From NCBI GenBank assembly GCA_003141315.1, contig PLLP01000008.1, positions 1-64,000 of the forward strand: 64,000 nucleotides of DNA. The letters are read 5' to 3'. Position 1 is the stretch's first letter, and the number at the start of each line of letters is the position of its first letter. Position numbers and translations under genes: made by a program. The notes beneath the pieces are model-generated. The model searched no databases and was not told where the DNA came from. It was given only the letters and a program-made list of their open reading frames with translations. This document shows, piece after piece, positions 16,330-24,345 of this stretch. The stretch comes from Phycisphaerales bacterium (GTDB taxonomy: Bacteria > Planctomycetota > Phycisphaerae > Sedimentisphaerales > Anaerobacaceae).

Positions 16330-17694
16330 ATGGCTGAAAAATTTGACATTGTAGTAATAGGCGGCGGGCCGGGCGGCGCAAGGGCAGCAAGAAGATGCGC
16401 ACAGAAAGGCAAAAAAGTCGCCCTGATTGAAAAAGAATATATCGGCGGGGTCTGCCTCAACTGGGGATGCATCCCGACAAAGACTCTTCTTGCTTCGGCA
16501 CATACCCTTATTAAAGCCAAAGAGGCCGCCGAGATGGGCATCATAATTGAATCCGCAAAACCCGACTGGGAAAAAATTCAGCAGAGAACAAAAAAAATAG
16601 TCGAAACTTTCCGCAGCGGAATGAGCTTTACAATGAAGAACAGCAAGGTAGCCGTCTTTCAGGGTAAGGCATCTGTCCTTTCGCCGAAATTAGTGCAGGT
16701 CGAGACAGAAACAGGACGCACGGAACTGCAAACCGAAAAACTGATTATCGCAACCGGCTCCGAACCGTCGCAGATACCGGCGATGCCATTCGACGGACGG
16801 GCAATCATCAGCAGCACAGATGCGCTTTTCCTGCCGCAAATTCCGAAATCAATGGCCGTCATAGGCGGCGGATTTATCGGCTGTGAAATCGGCTGCCTGT
16901 ATGCCGCTCTCGGATGCAGCGTCACCATAATCGAAGCGCTCGACAAAATCCTGCAGCGGGAAGATGAGTGGGTCAGTAAATTGCTTATAAGAGAATTCAA
17001 AAAATTAAACATCAATGTATTAACAGGCAGGAAAGTCGTATCCGCGGAAAAACAAAATGGCACTGCAAAAATAAACCTCGAAGATGGACAAACAATCGAG
17101 GCTGAAAAAATCCTCGTCGCCGTGGGCAGGAAACCATACTGCGATAAACAAATCACCGGTGCATTAGGACTCGAAATGAACCGTTCGGCAATCAGGGTCA
17201 ATGATAAATTCGAGACAAACGTTTCGGGCGTCTTTGCGGTTGGCGATTGTATCGGCACAACTTTCCTCGCTCATGGCGCAACGACAGAAGCTGAAGTCGC
17301 AGCGGCAAACGCTGCCGGCGGAAATGAAAAAATGTCAGATTACGATTTGATACCGCGGGCAATTTTCACATTCCCCGAGGTCGCAGGCGTCGGTAAAACC
17401 GAGCAGCAGTGCAAGGCTGAAGGATTGGACATCGCCGTCGGCAAGGCATTTTTCAGGGCGGACGGCAGAAGCGTCGCCCAAAACGAGCCTGCCGGCGAGA
17501 TAAGGGCCATCCGCAGCAAGACCACAAATAAAATCGTCGGCATAACTATGGTCGGCGGACGCGTCACGGAATTTGCTGCGCTGGCGCGAACGCTTATCGG
17601 AACGCAGGAAAAAATCGGCAGTATCTGTTTTCCGCACCCCACCGTTTCCGAAGTCGTGGGCGAAGCGGTCGAAAACGCATTCAGTGCAAAATAG
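16330..17694 (+). CDS. lpd: Dihydrolipoamide dehydrogenase
   Basis: 454 residues from the ATG at 16330, which has an AGGGA-like ribosome site and begins the FAD motif (FDIVVIGGGPGGARAA). An upstream in-frame ATG at 16180 would add 50 unrelated residues. The redox disulfide motif GGVCLNWGCIPTK, the NAD-binding GGGFIGCEIGC, the FAD motif GVFAVGDC and the C-terminal His-Glu region (FPHPTVSEVVGEA) are all present. It reoxidises lipoamide in pyruvate/2-oxoacid dehydrogenase or glycine cleavage complexes. It is directly followed by lipB and lipA, so the operon couples lipoyl formation to lipoamide turnover. Confidence 0.93.
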   Translation: MAEKFDIVVIGGGPGGARAARRCAQKGKKVALIEKEYIGGVCLNWGCIPTKTLLASAHTLIKAKEAAEMGIIIESAKPDWEKIQQRTKKIVETFRSGMSFTMKNSKVAVFQGKASVLSPKLVQVETETGRTELQTEKLIIATGSEPSQIPAMPFDGRAIISSTDALFLPQIPKSMAVIGGGFIGCEIGCLYAALGCSVTIIEALDKILQREDEWVSKLLIREFKKLNINVLTGRKVVSAEKQNGTAKINLEDGQTIEAEKILVAVGRKPYCDKQITGALGLEMNRSAIRVNDKFETNVSGVFAVGDCIGTTFLAHGATTEAEVAAANAAGGNEKMSDYDLIPRAIFTFPEVAGVGKTEQQCKAEGLDIAVGKAFFRADGRSVAQNEPAGEIRAIRSKTTNKIVGITMVGGRVTEFAALARTLIGTQEKIGSICFPHPTVSEVVGEAVENAFSAK

Positions 17695-17706
17695 GAAAAT
17701 CCCGCC

Positions 17707-18366
17707 GTGCCGGCAATAACAAAAAACATACCGTTGCAAATAATCGATTGCGGCCTTGCCGATTACAAAGAAATTCTGGGTTTGCAGCTGAAACTCCAGG
17801 AGCAAAGACGCAGCGGCCAAATCCGCGATACTGTTTTAATTGTCGAACATCTGCCTGTTATCACGCTCGGCGCACGCAAACCTGCTAACAGGTTCACTGC
17901 GAATGAGGCGATGATAAAGACTAAAAATATCGACATTATCCAGACCCGGCGAGGCGGAGGCATTACCGCTCACAACCCGGGACAGCTTGTCTTTTACCCG
18001 ATACTTAATCTTTTTAAACTTCACCTCGGCATCACGGAATACATCGGCAGGCTCGAACAAATCGGCAGAACGCTCCTCGCACAAACCGGCGTAAAAAGCG
18101 AAAGCAGAAAGGGTTACCCGGGTTTGTGGGTCGGCGAAAAAAAAATCGCATCTATCGGCGTTCGCGTTTCAAAAGGCATCACCTGCCACGGTATGGCAAT
18201 CAACATCAATAATGATTTGAGTATTTTTGATTTATTTGTCCCCTGCGGTCTAAGCGGCGTAAAAATTACAAGCGTTTCCAATGAGACCTCAACAGAATAC
18301 CCGATTGCCTCTGTAAAACAAAAATTGTCGCAGATTTTGAAAGAATATTTTATCGAAAATGAATAA
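17707..18366 (+). CDS. lipB: Octanoyl-[ACP]:protein transferase LipB
   Basis: 219 residues, GTG start at 17707. It moves the octanoyl group from acyl carrier protein to lipoyl domains. It has the signature RRGGGITAHNPGQLVFYPI, the Lys of GEKKIASIGVRV and the catalytic Cys in GITCHGMAINI. It lies 12 bp after lpd and overlaps lipA by 8 bp. Confidence 0.93.
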   Translation: MPAITKNIPLQIIDCGLADYKEILGLQLKLQEQRRSGQIRDTVLIVEHLPVITLGARKPANRFTANEAMIKTKNIDIIQTRRGGGITAHNPGQLVFYPILNLFKLHLGITEYIGRLEQIGRTLLAQTGVKSESRKGYPGLWVGEKKIASIGVRVSKGITCHGMAININNDLSIFDLFVPCGLSGVKITSVSNETSTEYPIASVKQKLSQILKEYFIENE

Positions 18367-19243
18367 CGAGATACGGAATACGGGCAGTGAGCGACGAAAC
18401 TTACCGGACTGGCTTAAAAGACCACTGCCCGCGGGTCATAAATTTTCACACACGCAAACCGTTCTTTCCTCGCTCGGCATTCAAACAATATGCACAAACG
18501 CAAATTGTCCCAACAGGGGCGAATGCTGGGACAGGGGAACCGCAACGGTGCTGATTCTCGGCAAAACCTGCACGCGGGGCTGTAAATTCTGCTCGGTCGC
18601 AAAAGGAAAACCGCAGCCGCCCGACCCGGATGAGCCGGCGAAACTCGCGCAAATGACAAAACAAATGAACCTGAAATATTTAGTGATTACAAGCGTGACC
18701 CGCGATGACCTGCCTGACGGCGGCGCTTCGCATTACCGGGACTGCATCAATGCGGTAAGGAAAGAATTGCCATTCGTGGAATTCGAGATTCTGACTCCGG
18801 ATTTCCGGCATTGCCAGAAACCGGCAATCGAAATACTAACCGATGCGCTGCCCTTCGTTTTTGCACACAACATCGAGACCGTGCCTTCTTTCTACCCGAT
18901 TGCCAGGACAGGTGCGGATTATCAGCTTTCGCTGAACCTGCTGAAAATGGCAAAAGAGCATTATCGCACCATTCAGACAAAATCGTCCATTATGCTCGGA
19001 CTGGGCGAGACCGACAGCGAAGTGAAACAGGTCTTATATGACTTGCGAAATGCCGGCTGCGACAGAATCACGATTGGCCAATACCTCAAACCATCAAAGG
19101 ATTGCCTCGAAGTAGCCGAATTCGTAAAACCAGAAAAATTCGAATTCTGGAAACAGAAAGCCGTCGAAATCGGCTTTAAGTGGGTAATGTCTTCCCCTTT
19201 TACACGAAGCTCATATTTCGCAGAAAACAAATATACAGATTAA
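18359..19243 (+). CDS. lipA: Lipoyl synthase LipA
   Basis: 294 residues, radical SAM enzyme that inserts two sulfurs into protein-bound octanoyl groups. It carries both clusters: the auxiliary one, CX4CX5C (CTNANCPNRGEC), and the SAM cluster, CX3CX2C (CTRGCKFC). The C-terminal RSSYFAE motif (serine ligand of the auxiliary cluster) is present. It is the last gene of lpd-lipB-lipA. The 218-bp gap after it contains a short TTCTGGG tandem repeat (around 19279-19301) and the promoter of the next gene. Confidence 0.95.
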   Translation: MNNEIRNTGSERRNLPDWLKRPLPAGHKFSHTQTVLSSLGIQTICTNANCPNRGECWDRGTATVLILGKTCTRGCKFCSVAKGKPQPPDPDEPAKLAQMTKQMNLKYLVITSVTRDDLPDGGASHYRDCINAVRKELPFVEFEILTPDFRHCQKPAIEILTDALPFVFAHNIETVPSFYPIARTGADYQLSLNLLKMAKEHYRTIQTKSSIMLGLGETDSEVKQVLYDLRNAGCDRITIGQYLKPSKDCLEVAEFVKPEKFEFWKQKAVEIGFKWVMSSPFTRSSYFAENKYTD

Positions 19244-19376
19244 ACAAATCCAACAACAGGCTACCAAAGACGGATTGTCTTCTGGGTTCTGGGTTCTGGA
19301 TTCTTATAAAATAAATCCCCTTCTTATCGGACAAACCCGATAAAATATTATTTTGCGCAAAATCCACAAGACATTT

Positions 19377-19404
19377 TTGTTTCTCGTTAAACATTTGTTA
19401 TATT
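19377..19404 (+). promoter_or_regulatory. Promoter of the first PilX-like gene
   Basis: TTGTTT (19377-19382) and TATATT (19399-19404) are 16 bp apart, about 58 bp before the ATG. GGGGG lies eight bases upstream of that ATG. Confidence 0.5.
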
Positions 19405-19461
19405 TTAAATTGTCAGGGTAACGAGAATAGCTTCAATGGCCCTGTTTAGGGGGATATTTTT

Positions 19462-21378
19462 ATGAAAGCGATAGTTAAAAAGCTCATTTACCGTAAATCG
19501 TGCGGAGTCGCCATGCTGGCAGCGCTGATTTTTGTTGCCATTTTTTCCGCATTTGCCATTTCGATGGCGGCGCTGTCCACGACCAACGCCCAGATTTCAT
19601 CGCAGCAGCATAAAGTTAATAGCGCACTCGCTGCTGCACAATCAGGCCTTGACTGCGGTAAATATCTAATCGCACAATTGCCTGCCCAGGCCAGCACAAA
19701 CGACAATACTGTATCCGCAACAGAGGCAGGTATCGTCTGGGATAGTCTCTGTGCCAAAATTACAAGCACCCCTATCAGCAACAAAACTGCAATTGTCAAC
19801 GGCAACGAGGTGAACATACCATCCATTTCTTACGGCGGCAATGCAGCATTTAAGATTACATTTACCTATAACAGCAACAGCGATCCCAGGACAATCACTG
19901 TTAAATCCACGGGAACGGACGGCCAGGTTACAAGGTCCGCCAGTATTGTAAAAGAAATTACCAAAAGCGCGGATGTCCTCAAATATGCTATCGCCTCCAG
20001 AGGCAGGATGTGGATTACCGGCGACAGCACCATCCACGGCAGCGTATATAGCGCATGGAACCTCTCGACATCGCAACTTACGCAACTGACCGCGCTCGAT
20101 GCGCAGGTAAAGGCGAAGATGGCTGCCGGGACTCTGAACAGCACATCCTTTGCGACCCTGGTGACATCGCTTTCACTGAGTGCCACGAATCGCACGACAG
20201 TGCTGAACGAACTGCTTGCCGGCACTCTGAGTCCTGAGAAGGCAGCTGCCAGATGTATCGGATTTATGTCGACATCTTCTCTCTCGGTTGCGCCCTTCAA
20301 CATGACCGGCGACTCCACTATTCTGGGCACCATTAATACATGCTGGACGAAGGACCAGATAGAGCCCAAGAGCTGGCAGTTCGAGACATGGGATGCCGGC
20401 AAAAATCCCATCTACCGGACTGACAGCAGCGGCAACATCATATATGAGAAAGACAGTAGCGGCAACTTCCTGCTCGACGACTATGGCGATAAGATCAAGT
20501 CCAGAGTGGTAAGCTCCGGTGATGAGATACAAGGCGTCTGCGCGGGCATCAACTACGGCGAAGCTCCCCAGAATCTGGCCGGCATGAACATCTCCGACTA
20601 CGATACGACGGTATACTACAATAAGACCAAAACGGTTAACGGCGGCAACGGAGATATTACAACATCTAGTACCACCCGCACCGAATACTTCCCTAACGGC
20701 GTTAACTCGAACGGCACAAACAACTATCAGAAATCCGTTTCAGGTAGCCTCGCTCTTACAAGGCACGTCTATACCAACCAGACCTTTACCAACAGACGGC
20801 TAAAAGCCAGCGACAACGCACTATTCCAGAACTGCACGTTTAACGGCGTCCTGTTCGTTGACTGCTACGGCAATGTCGCAACGAACGCTGGCAGTTCAAC
20901 CTATAATAATGTCCGCTTCGACAGCTGCACGTTTAACGGCACTATAGTGTCAAATACTCCACAGACTTTCAACTGGCAGAAGAACACGCTGTATTTTACC
21001 GGCAGCGCAACATTCCCGGAAGATTCAAGTGCCGATACGAAAATCCTGGCGCCTCACTTCAACGTGAACCTCGGCAATGCGAATCCAGTCGCCGGCACTG
21101 ATAACGTCCTCCACGGGGCTATTGTCGGCGGCATCGTGGACGTTCGCGGAAACGCCGAGGTATTCGGTACCATCATTTCGATGGCAGATACGAGTTCATA
21201 CACCAGCGGCTACGTCACCAATATCGGCGCTACGCTCAACGACGGCGGCAGCGAAACAGTAGCTATCGGCGATATCGGCACTATCAACATAACGCCCGAC
21301 CCGGCCAAACTGCTGCCGAGTGGAATTAAAACCCCTATTGTAATCATAGATAAGCTGGATAGTTATTCAGAACAGTAA
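19462..21378 (+). CDS. PilX-like prepilin-family surface protein 1
   Basis: 638 residues. The N-terminus KSCGVAMLAALIFVAIFSAF is a prepilin-like helix (no Glu5) followed by a PilX-type QHKVNSALAAAQSGLDCGKY segment. The long remainder is Ser/Thr/Asn/Gly-rich and contains repeated short beta motifs (CTFNGVLFVDCYGN, SCTFNGTIVSN), suggesting a beta-helix-like passenger. It resembles proteins annotated in planctomycetes as PilX N-terminal domain proteins. It is paired with a shorter homologue at 21916. A surface or pseudopilus-associated role is likely; the substrate is unknown. Confidence 0.75.
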   Translation: MKAIVKKLIYRKSCGVAMLAALIFVAIFSAFAISMAALSTTNAQISSQQHKVNSALAAAQSGLDCGKYLIAQLPAQASTNDNTVSATEAGIVWDSLCAKITSTPISNKTAIVNGNEVNIPSISYGGNAAFKITFTYNSNSDPRTITVKSTGTDGQVTRSASIVKEITKSADVLKYAIASRGRMWITGDSTIHGSVYSAWNLSTSQLTQLTALDAQVKAKMAAGTLNSTSFATLVTSLSLSATNRTTVLNELLAGTLSPEKAAARCIGFMSTSSLSVAPFNMTGDSTILGTINTCWTKDQIEPKSWQFETWDAGKNPIYRTDSSGNIIYEKDSSGNFLLDDYGDKIKSRVVSSGDEIQGVCAGINYGEAPQNLAGMNISDYDTTVYYNKTKTVNGGNGDITTSSTTRTEYFPNGVNSNGTNNYQKSVSGSLALTRHVYTNQTFTNRRLKASDNALFQNCTFNGVLFVDCYGNVATNAGSSTYNNVRFDSCTFNGTIVSNTPQTFNWQKNTLYFTGSATFPEDSSADTKILAPHFNVNLGNANPVAGTDNVLHGAIVGGIVDVRGNAEVFGTIISMADTSSYTSGYVTNIGATLNDGGSETVAIGDIGTINITPDPAKLLPSGIKTPIVIIDKLDSYSEQ

Positions 21379-21402
21379 TTGTAATTATTAAAGGAGAAAA
21401 AA

Positions 21403-21615
21403 ATGAAAACCAAGACAATGATGTTGATGCTTGCGATTGTTCTGATTGCAGGATTTGCCGTTGCCCTTGCGCAGACAAACACGGCGGCCTACTCCGATGA
21501 CGACCCCAATGCACCACCGCCGCCGGAACTCTGCCTTCAGACAACAGCCGGCAACCAGGTGGCACTGCTCGATGACGATGACCCGAATGCACCACCACCG
21601 CCGGAACTATTCTAA
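21403..21615 (+). CDS. Small secreted protein with two DDDPNAPPPPEL repeats
   Basis: 70 residues. A signal peptide (about 1-23, MLMLAIVLIAGFAVALA) is followed by a ~45-residue mature part carrying two copies of (D)DDPNAPPPPEL separated by ~19 residues, the second at the C-terminus. GGAG lies eight bases before the ATG and the gene begins 24 bp after the PilX-like gene, so it is probably co-transcribed. The acidic-polyproline motif could bind a partner domain. No known family recognised. Confidence 0.65.
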   Translation: MKTKTMMLMLAIVLIAGFAVALAQTNTAAYSDDDPNAPPPPELCLQTTAGNQVALLDDDDPNAPPPPELF

Positions 21616-21664
21616 TTAAAGCGATTAAACACCAACGATTCTTCACCATTGGAAAGTAAAGAGG

Positions 21665-21732
21665 TCCACGATGCCGAATGCCCGATAAAAACTCAGGCAT
21701 ACGGACAAGCCCCTTAATTATGGCATCGTGGA
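21665..21732. repeat. 11-bp inverted repeat with a nested hairpin
   Basis: TCCACGATGCC (21665-21675) pairs perfectly with GGCATCGTGGA (21722-21732); inside, ATGCC (21678-21682) can pair with GGCAT (21696-21700). The right arm is part of the gene remnant at 21722-21774. There is no T-run, so it does not look like a standard terminator. Confidence 0.6.
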
Positions 21733-21774
21733 TATTCGTGGCTATGAAGAAATCTCACAGAAGGCATCATTTCG
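21722..21774 (+). pseudogene. Remnant of a PilX-like gene
   Basis: This stretch resembles 21130-21180 inside the upstream gene. Both begin GGCATCGTGGA and end CATCATTTCG, and the former reads GIVDIRG as against GIVDVRG. The middle has diverged and the two differ by 2 bp, which breaks the frame. It looks like the trace of a duplicated or deleted homologue between the two PilX-like genes. Confidence 0.5.
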
Positions 21775-21915
21775 TATAATATCCTTTATCCGATAAAAAC
21801 CCTTTTGAGCTGAAATATCAGATATTTTTTTGGTTATCGGAATTATTTTTTATACTTTATTCTGAGAGGGTTTAGATTCTTTGCAAATACGGTCTATAGT
21901 TTGGGCGGGTCCAAA

Positions 21916-23325
21916 ATGCGACTTTTATCAAAACAGTTAATTCGTTGTAAAAAATACGGCGCAGTGCTGGTCATATCGTTAATATTTATCGTTATTTTTT
22001 CTGCCCTTGCAGTATCACTTGCATCTACATCGACAGCCAACGTCCAGATAGCAAATAACTATATAAAAGCCGACCGTGCCAGGGCTGCCGCAGAATCCGG
22101 CCTCGAAATCATACGGTACTGGATTGCCAAAGAACCCAATACTATTCCAAGCGAGATTGAGCTATCTATGAAAATGCAGGCAATCCAGTCGAATCTGAAA
22201 AATAAGCTCAACGGCGCAACGAATATCCCTATCTCGGACGTAGATCCATCGAACAACACGGTAACAATCCAACCGGTAATCCTCAATACTAATCCGGTTC
22301 AAAACTTTGGCGTGGTCTTCAGTCTGGCTGACAGCGGCAAAAAACTGCGAGCGAGGATAACCGGCACATACAGTGATGCCAGTAAGCAAATTATAGTAGA
22401 TTACAACGTTGTTCCGAATGCTCTGAACAGCAAGGGAGTTTTTGGTTACGGCGTTGCCACAAAAGGGACTATGAGCATGAAAGGCCAGGCGAATATCGCT
22501 GATGTAAATATCACTGTCAAGTCGGGTGTGTATATTGAGGGTGATGGTACCGCCAGTGATGCATTTTCGAGTACGAGTAACACAAGCGTTGCAGGCGACG
22601 TGAGCATCGCAGATCCCTACGCGACCGTTTCGGTGGGAGGGTCGGTCGGCGGGGTGCAAGGCGGTGTCGGCCATGTTCATATCGGCGTTCCTGAGGTTGA
22701 TTTCCCAACGCCAGATCCTCAGCATTTTCTGAAGTATGCTACAGTGCAGGCAATAGATCCAAAACAAGCCACTGTTTTGAGCAATATTATCATAGAACCC
22801 AATACCAACCCGACATTCGCAAAAAACATCACGATAAACGGAGTATTATATATTCAGCCGCCAAATCAGGTTCATTTTTCCGGCAAGGTTACGGTCAACG
22901 GTATTATCGCTGGAGCCGGCATCGAAAATGGCCACAATGGTACTTCAGGCCTTACATTCTCGGGACAGGTAACCAGTAATGATGTTTCGGTGCTGCCAGA
23001 CTCATACGGCGCTTTATTAAAACAGGAGACCGGCACATTTATCTGCGCTCCCGGCTTTCAGCTTGCGTTCACCGGGCAAGACCTCAATATGGGCGGCGCG
23101 ATTGCGGGAAACGGCATATCCTTCAGCGGTCAGGCGGGGGGAATAGTCAAAAATTCAATCATCAATTATTCAAAGGATCCAGATTCTATGACTATGGTGG
23201 GCCAAGGCACATTAACATTCAACCGCAGCGACTGCTCTAAGCCAGCGGCGGGTTTTGATCCGCAGCTGCCTGACGAGAGATTGGACTTTATGCCTGACTC
23301 ATATTCAGAAATCGCAGGACAATAA
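21916..23325 (+). CDS. PilX-like prepilin-family surface protein 2
   Basis: 469 residues from the ATG at 21916; a TTG 15 bp upstream is less likely. The N-terminal helix YGAVLVISLIFIVIFSALAV and the following RARAAAESGLEIIRYWIA are the PilX pattern. The rest is a Gly/Ser/Thr-rich beta-repeat region (KGTMSMKGQANIADVNITV, GGSVGGVQGGVGHVH). It resembles the first PilX-like protein in layout and in its final ...DSYSE residues (LDSYSEQ as against PDSYSEIAGQ), so the two are paralogues. Confidence 0.75.
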   Translation: MRLLSKQLIRCKKYGAVLVISLIFIVIFSALAVSLASTSTANVQIANNYIKADRARAAAESGLEIIRYWIAKEPNTIPSEIELSMKMQAIQSNLKNKLNGATNIPISDVDPSNNTVTIQPVILNTNPVQNFGVVFSLADSGKKLRARITGTYSDASKQIIVDYNVVPNALNSKGVFGYGVATKGTMSMKGQANIADVNITVKSGVYIEGDGTASDAFSSTSNTSVAGDVSIADPYATVSVGGSVGGVQGGVGHVHIGVPEVDFPTPDPQHFLKYATVQAIDPKQATVLSNIIIEPNTNPTFAKNITINGVLYIQPPNQVHFSGKVTVNGIIAGAGIENGHNGTSGLTFSGQVTSNDVSVLPDSYGALLKQETGTFICAPGFQLAFTGQDLNMGGAIAGNGISFSGQAGGIVKNSIINYSKDPDSMTMVGQGTLTFNRSDCSKPAAGFDPQLPDERLDFMPDSYSEIAGQ

Positions 23326-23350
23326 ATTACCGCTGATGTTAATTTTTTTA

Positions 23351-23373
23351 GCGTTTTTTGCCTTAAAAAACGC
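23351..23373. terminator. Hairpin after the second PilX-like gene
   Basis: GCGTTTTTT (23351-23359) and AAAAAACGC (23365-23373) form a 9-bp stem 25 bp after the stop. No T-run follows on the plus strand, so it is either a weak terminator or acts with the A/T-rich flank. Confidence 0.4.
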
Positions 23374-23481
23374 CATATAAAGCGTCATTGGCCGTAAGCC
23401 ATTTTATGCACCCAGCCTGCAAAAACCCCCTGTTTAACCGCACAATTCAGGCCACAAACCCAGAATTCCCGAACATTTAGC

Positions 23482-23510
23482 TTGACGCCGAAAGAAACTT
23501 GTAGTAAAAT
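23482..23510 (+). promoter_or_regulatory. Promoter of the PEP-CTERM gene
   Basis: TTGACG (23482-23487) and TAAAAT (23505-23510) with a 17-bp spacer lie ~79 bp before the ATG at 23589, which has AAGG upstream. Confidence 0.7.
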
Positions 23511-23588
23511 AGGTAAACTAATAAGACTACTGTTTATGGACATTGAGAAGCGGAAAATGGACAGTCGTCATAAGGAAAGGGTGAGAAA

Positions 23589-24251
23589 ATGAAGAGGGTG
23601 TTGGTATCTCTGGTCGTAGCGTTAACATGCCTTGCAGGCAGCAATTCCTACGGAATACTAATGTCGGTCTGGGATTTTGGTCCGGACCAAGCAAATTTCA
23701 CGCTTGTTCCGCAATTCGAAAATGTTTCAGGCATACCTACTTTAGTCTTCGGCGGCGCCGACTTTGACATAAACGGCGGGAACGGCACTGCATTCACCGA
23801 TGCCGCAGGAAATTCTCATATTGCCGGTCAGTGTCTCCATTGGAACGATGTATCGAAAAGCGGCGGCAACAACGCTTATATCATTCTTACAATCGACACT
23901 ACCGGATGGCAGGATATGTCAATCCGCTGGGATTATAAATCGAAAGATGCCACGAAAAAAGGGCCTGACAGTTTTGATTTGGATTATGTGGTTGGCAACG
24001 GCAGCTGGGTCAACATTCTGAACAATTACGGAATTATAAGAGATGGTGCCTGGCACGAATTCAGTTACGATTTATCTTCGATAACCGGTATTGACAATCA
24101 GTCATCTGTGCAATTCCGCATAAATGATTTCAACCAAAATGACCTGAACGGCGATTATTGGCAGGACAATATCCAGATGACCGGCACTCCGGAACCTGCT
24201 ACATTACTTCTGCTCGGCCTCGGCGCGATGTTGATGAGAAGGAAAAGCTAA
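23589..24251 (+). CDS. PEP-CTERM sorted exported protein
   Basis: 220 residues. A signal peptide (about 1-22) precedes a beta-rich extracellular domain (about 25-198) with WDFGPDQANF near the start. The C-terminal sorting signal is PEPATLLLLGLGAMLMRRKS: PEP motif, hydrophobic helix, basic tail. Such signals are processed by exosortase in organisms that make exopolysaccharide; no exosortase gene is in this window. The domain resembles carbohydrate-binding-like planctomycete surface proteins, but I do not name a family. It has its own promoter. Confidence 0.85.
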   Translation: MKRVLVSLVVALTCLAGSNSYGILMSVWDFGPDQANFTLVPQFENVSGIPTLVFGGADFDINGGNGTAFTDAAGNSHIAGQCLHWNDVSKSGGNNAYIILTIDTTGWQDMSIRWDYKSKDATKKGPDSFDLDYVVGNGSWVNILNNYGIIRDGAWHEFSYDLSSITGIDNQSSVQFRINDFNQNDLNGDYWQDNIQMTGTPEPATLLLLGLGAMLMRRKS

Positions 24252-24345
24252 TCACGCCTTCGTGTCGTATTTCAGTACCGTTCCGTGAAAAGTTTTTCAA
24301 ATCTTTGCTTTGCTTTTAAAACAGTATCGCTTAAGATACTGCCCT

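Noticed and set aside
19279-19301. TTCTGGG tandem run as a CRISPR-like or satellite repeat
   Set aside because: Only about three 7-bp units with no spacers; too short to be an array.
23351-23373. Strong terminator after the second PilX-like gene
   Set aside because: Stem present but no T-run follows on that strand; kept only as a weak hairpin.
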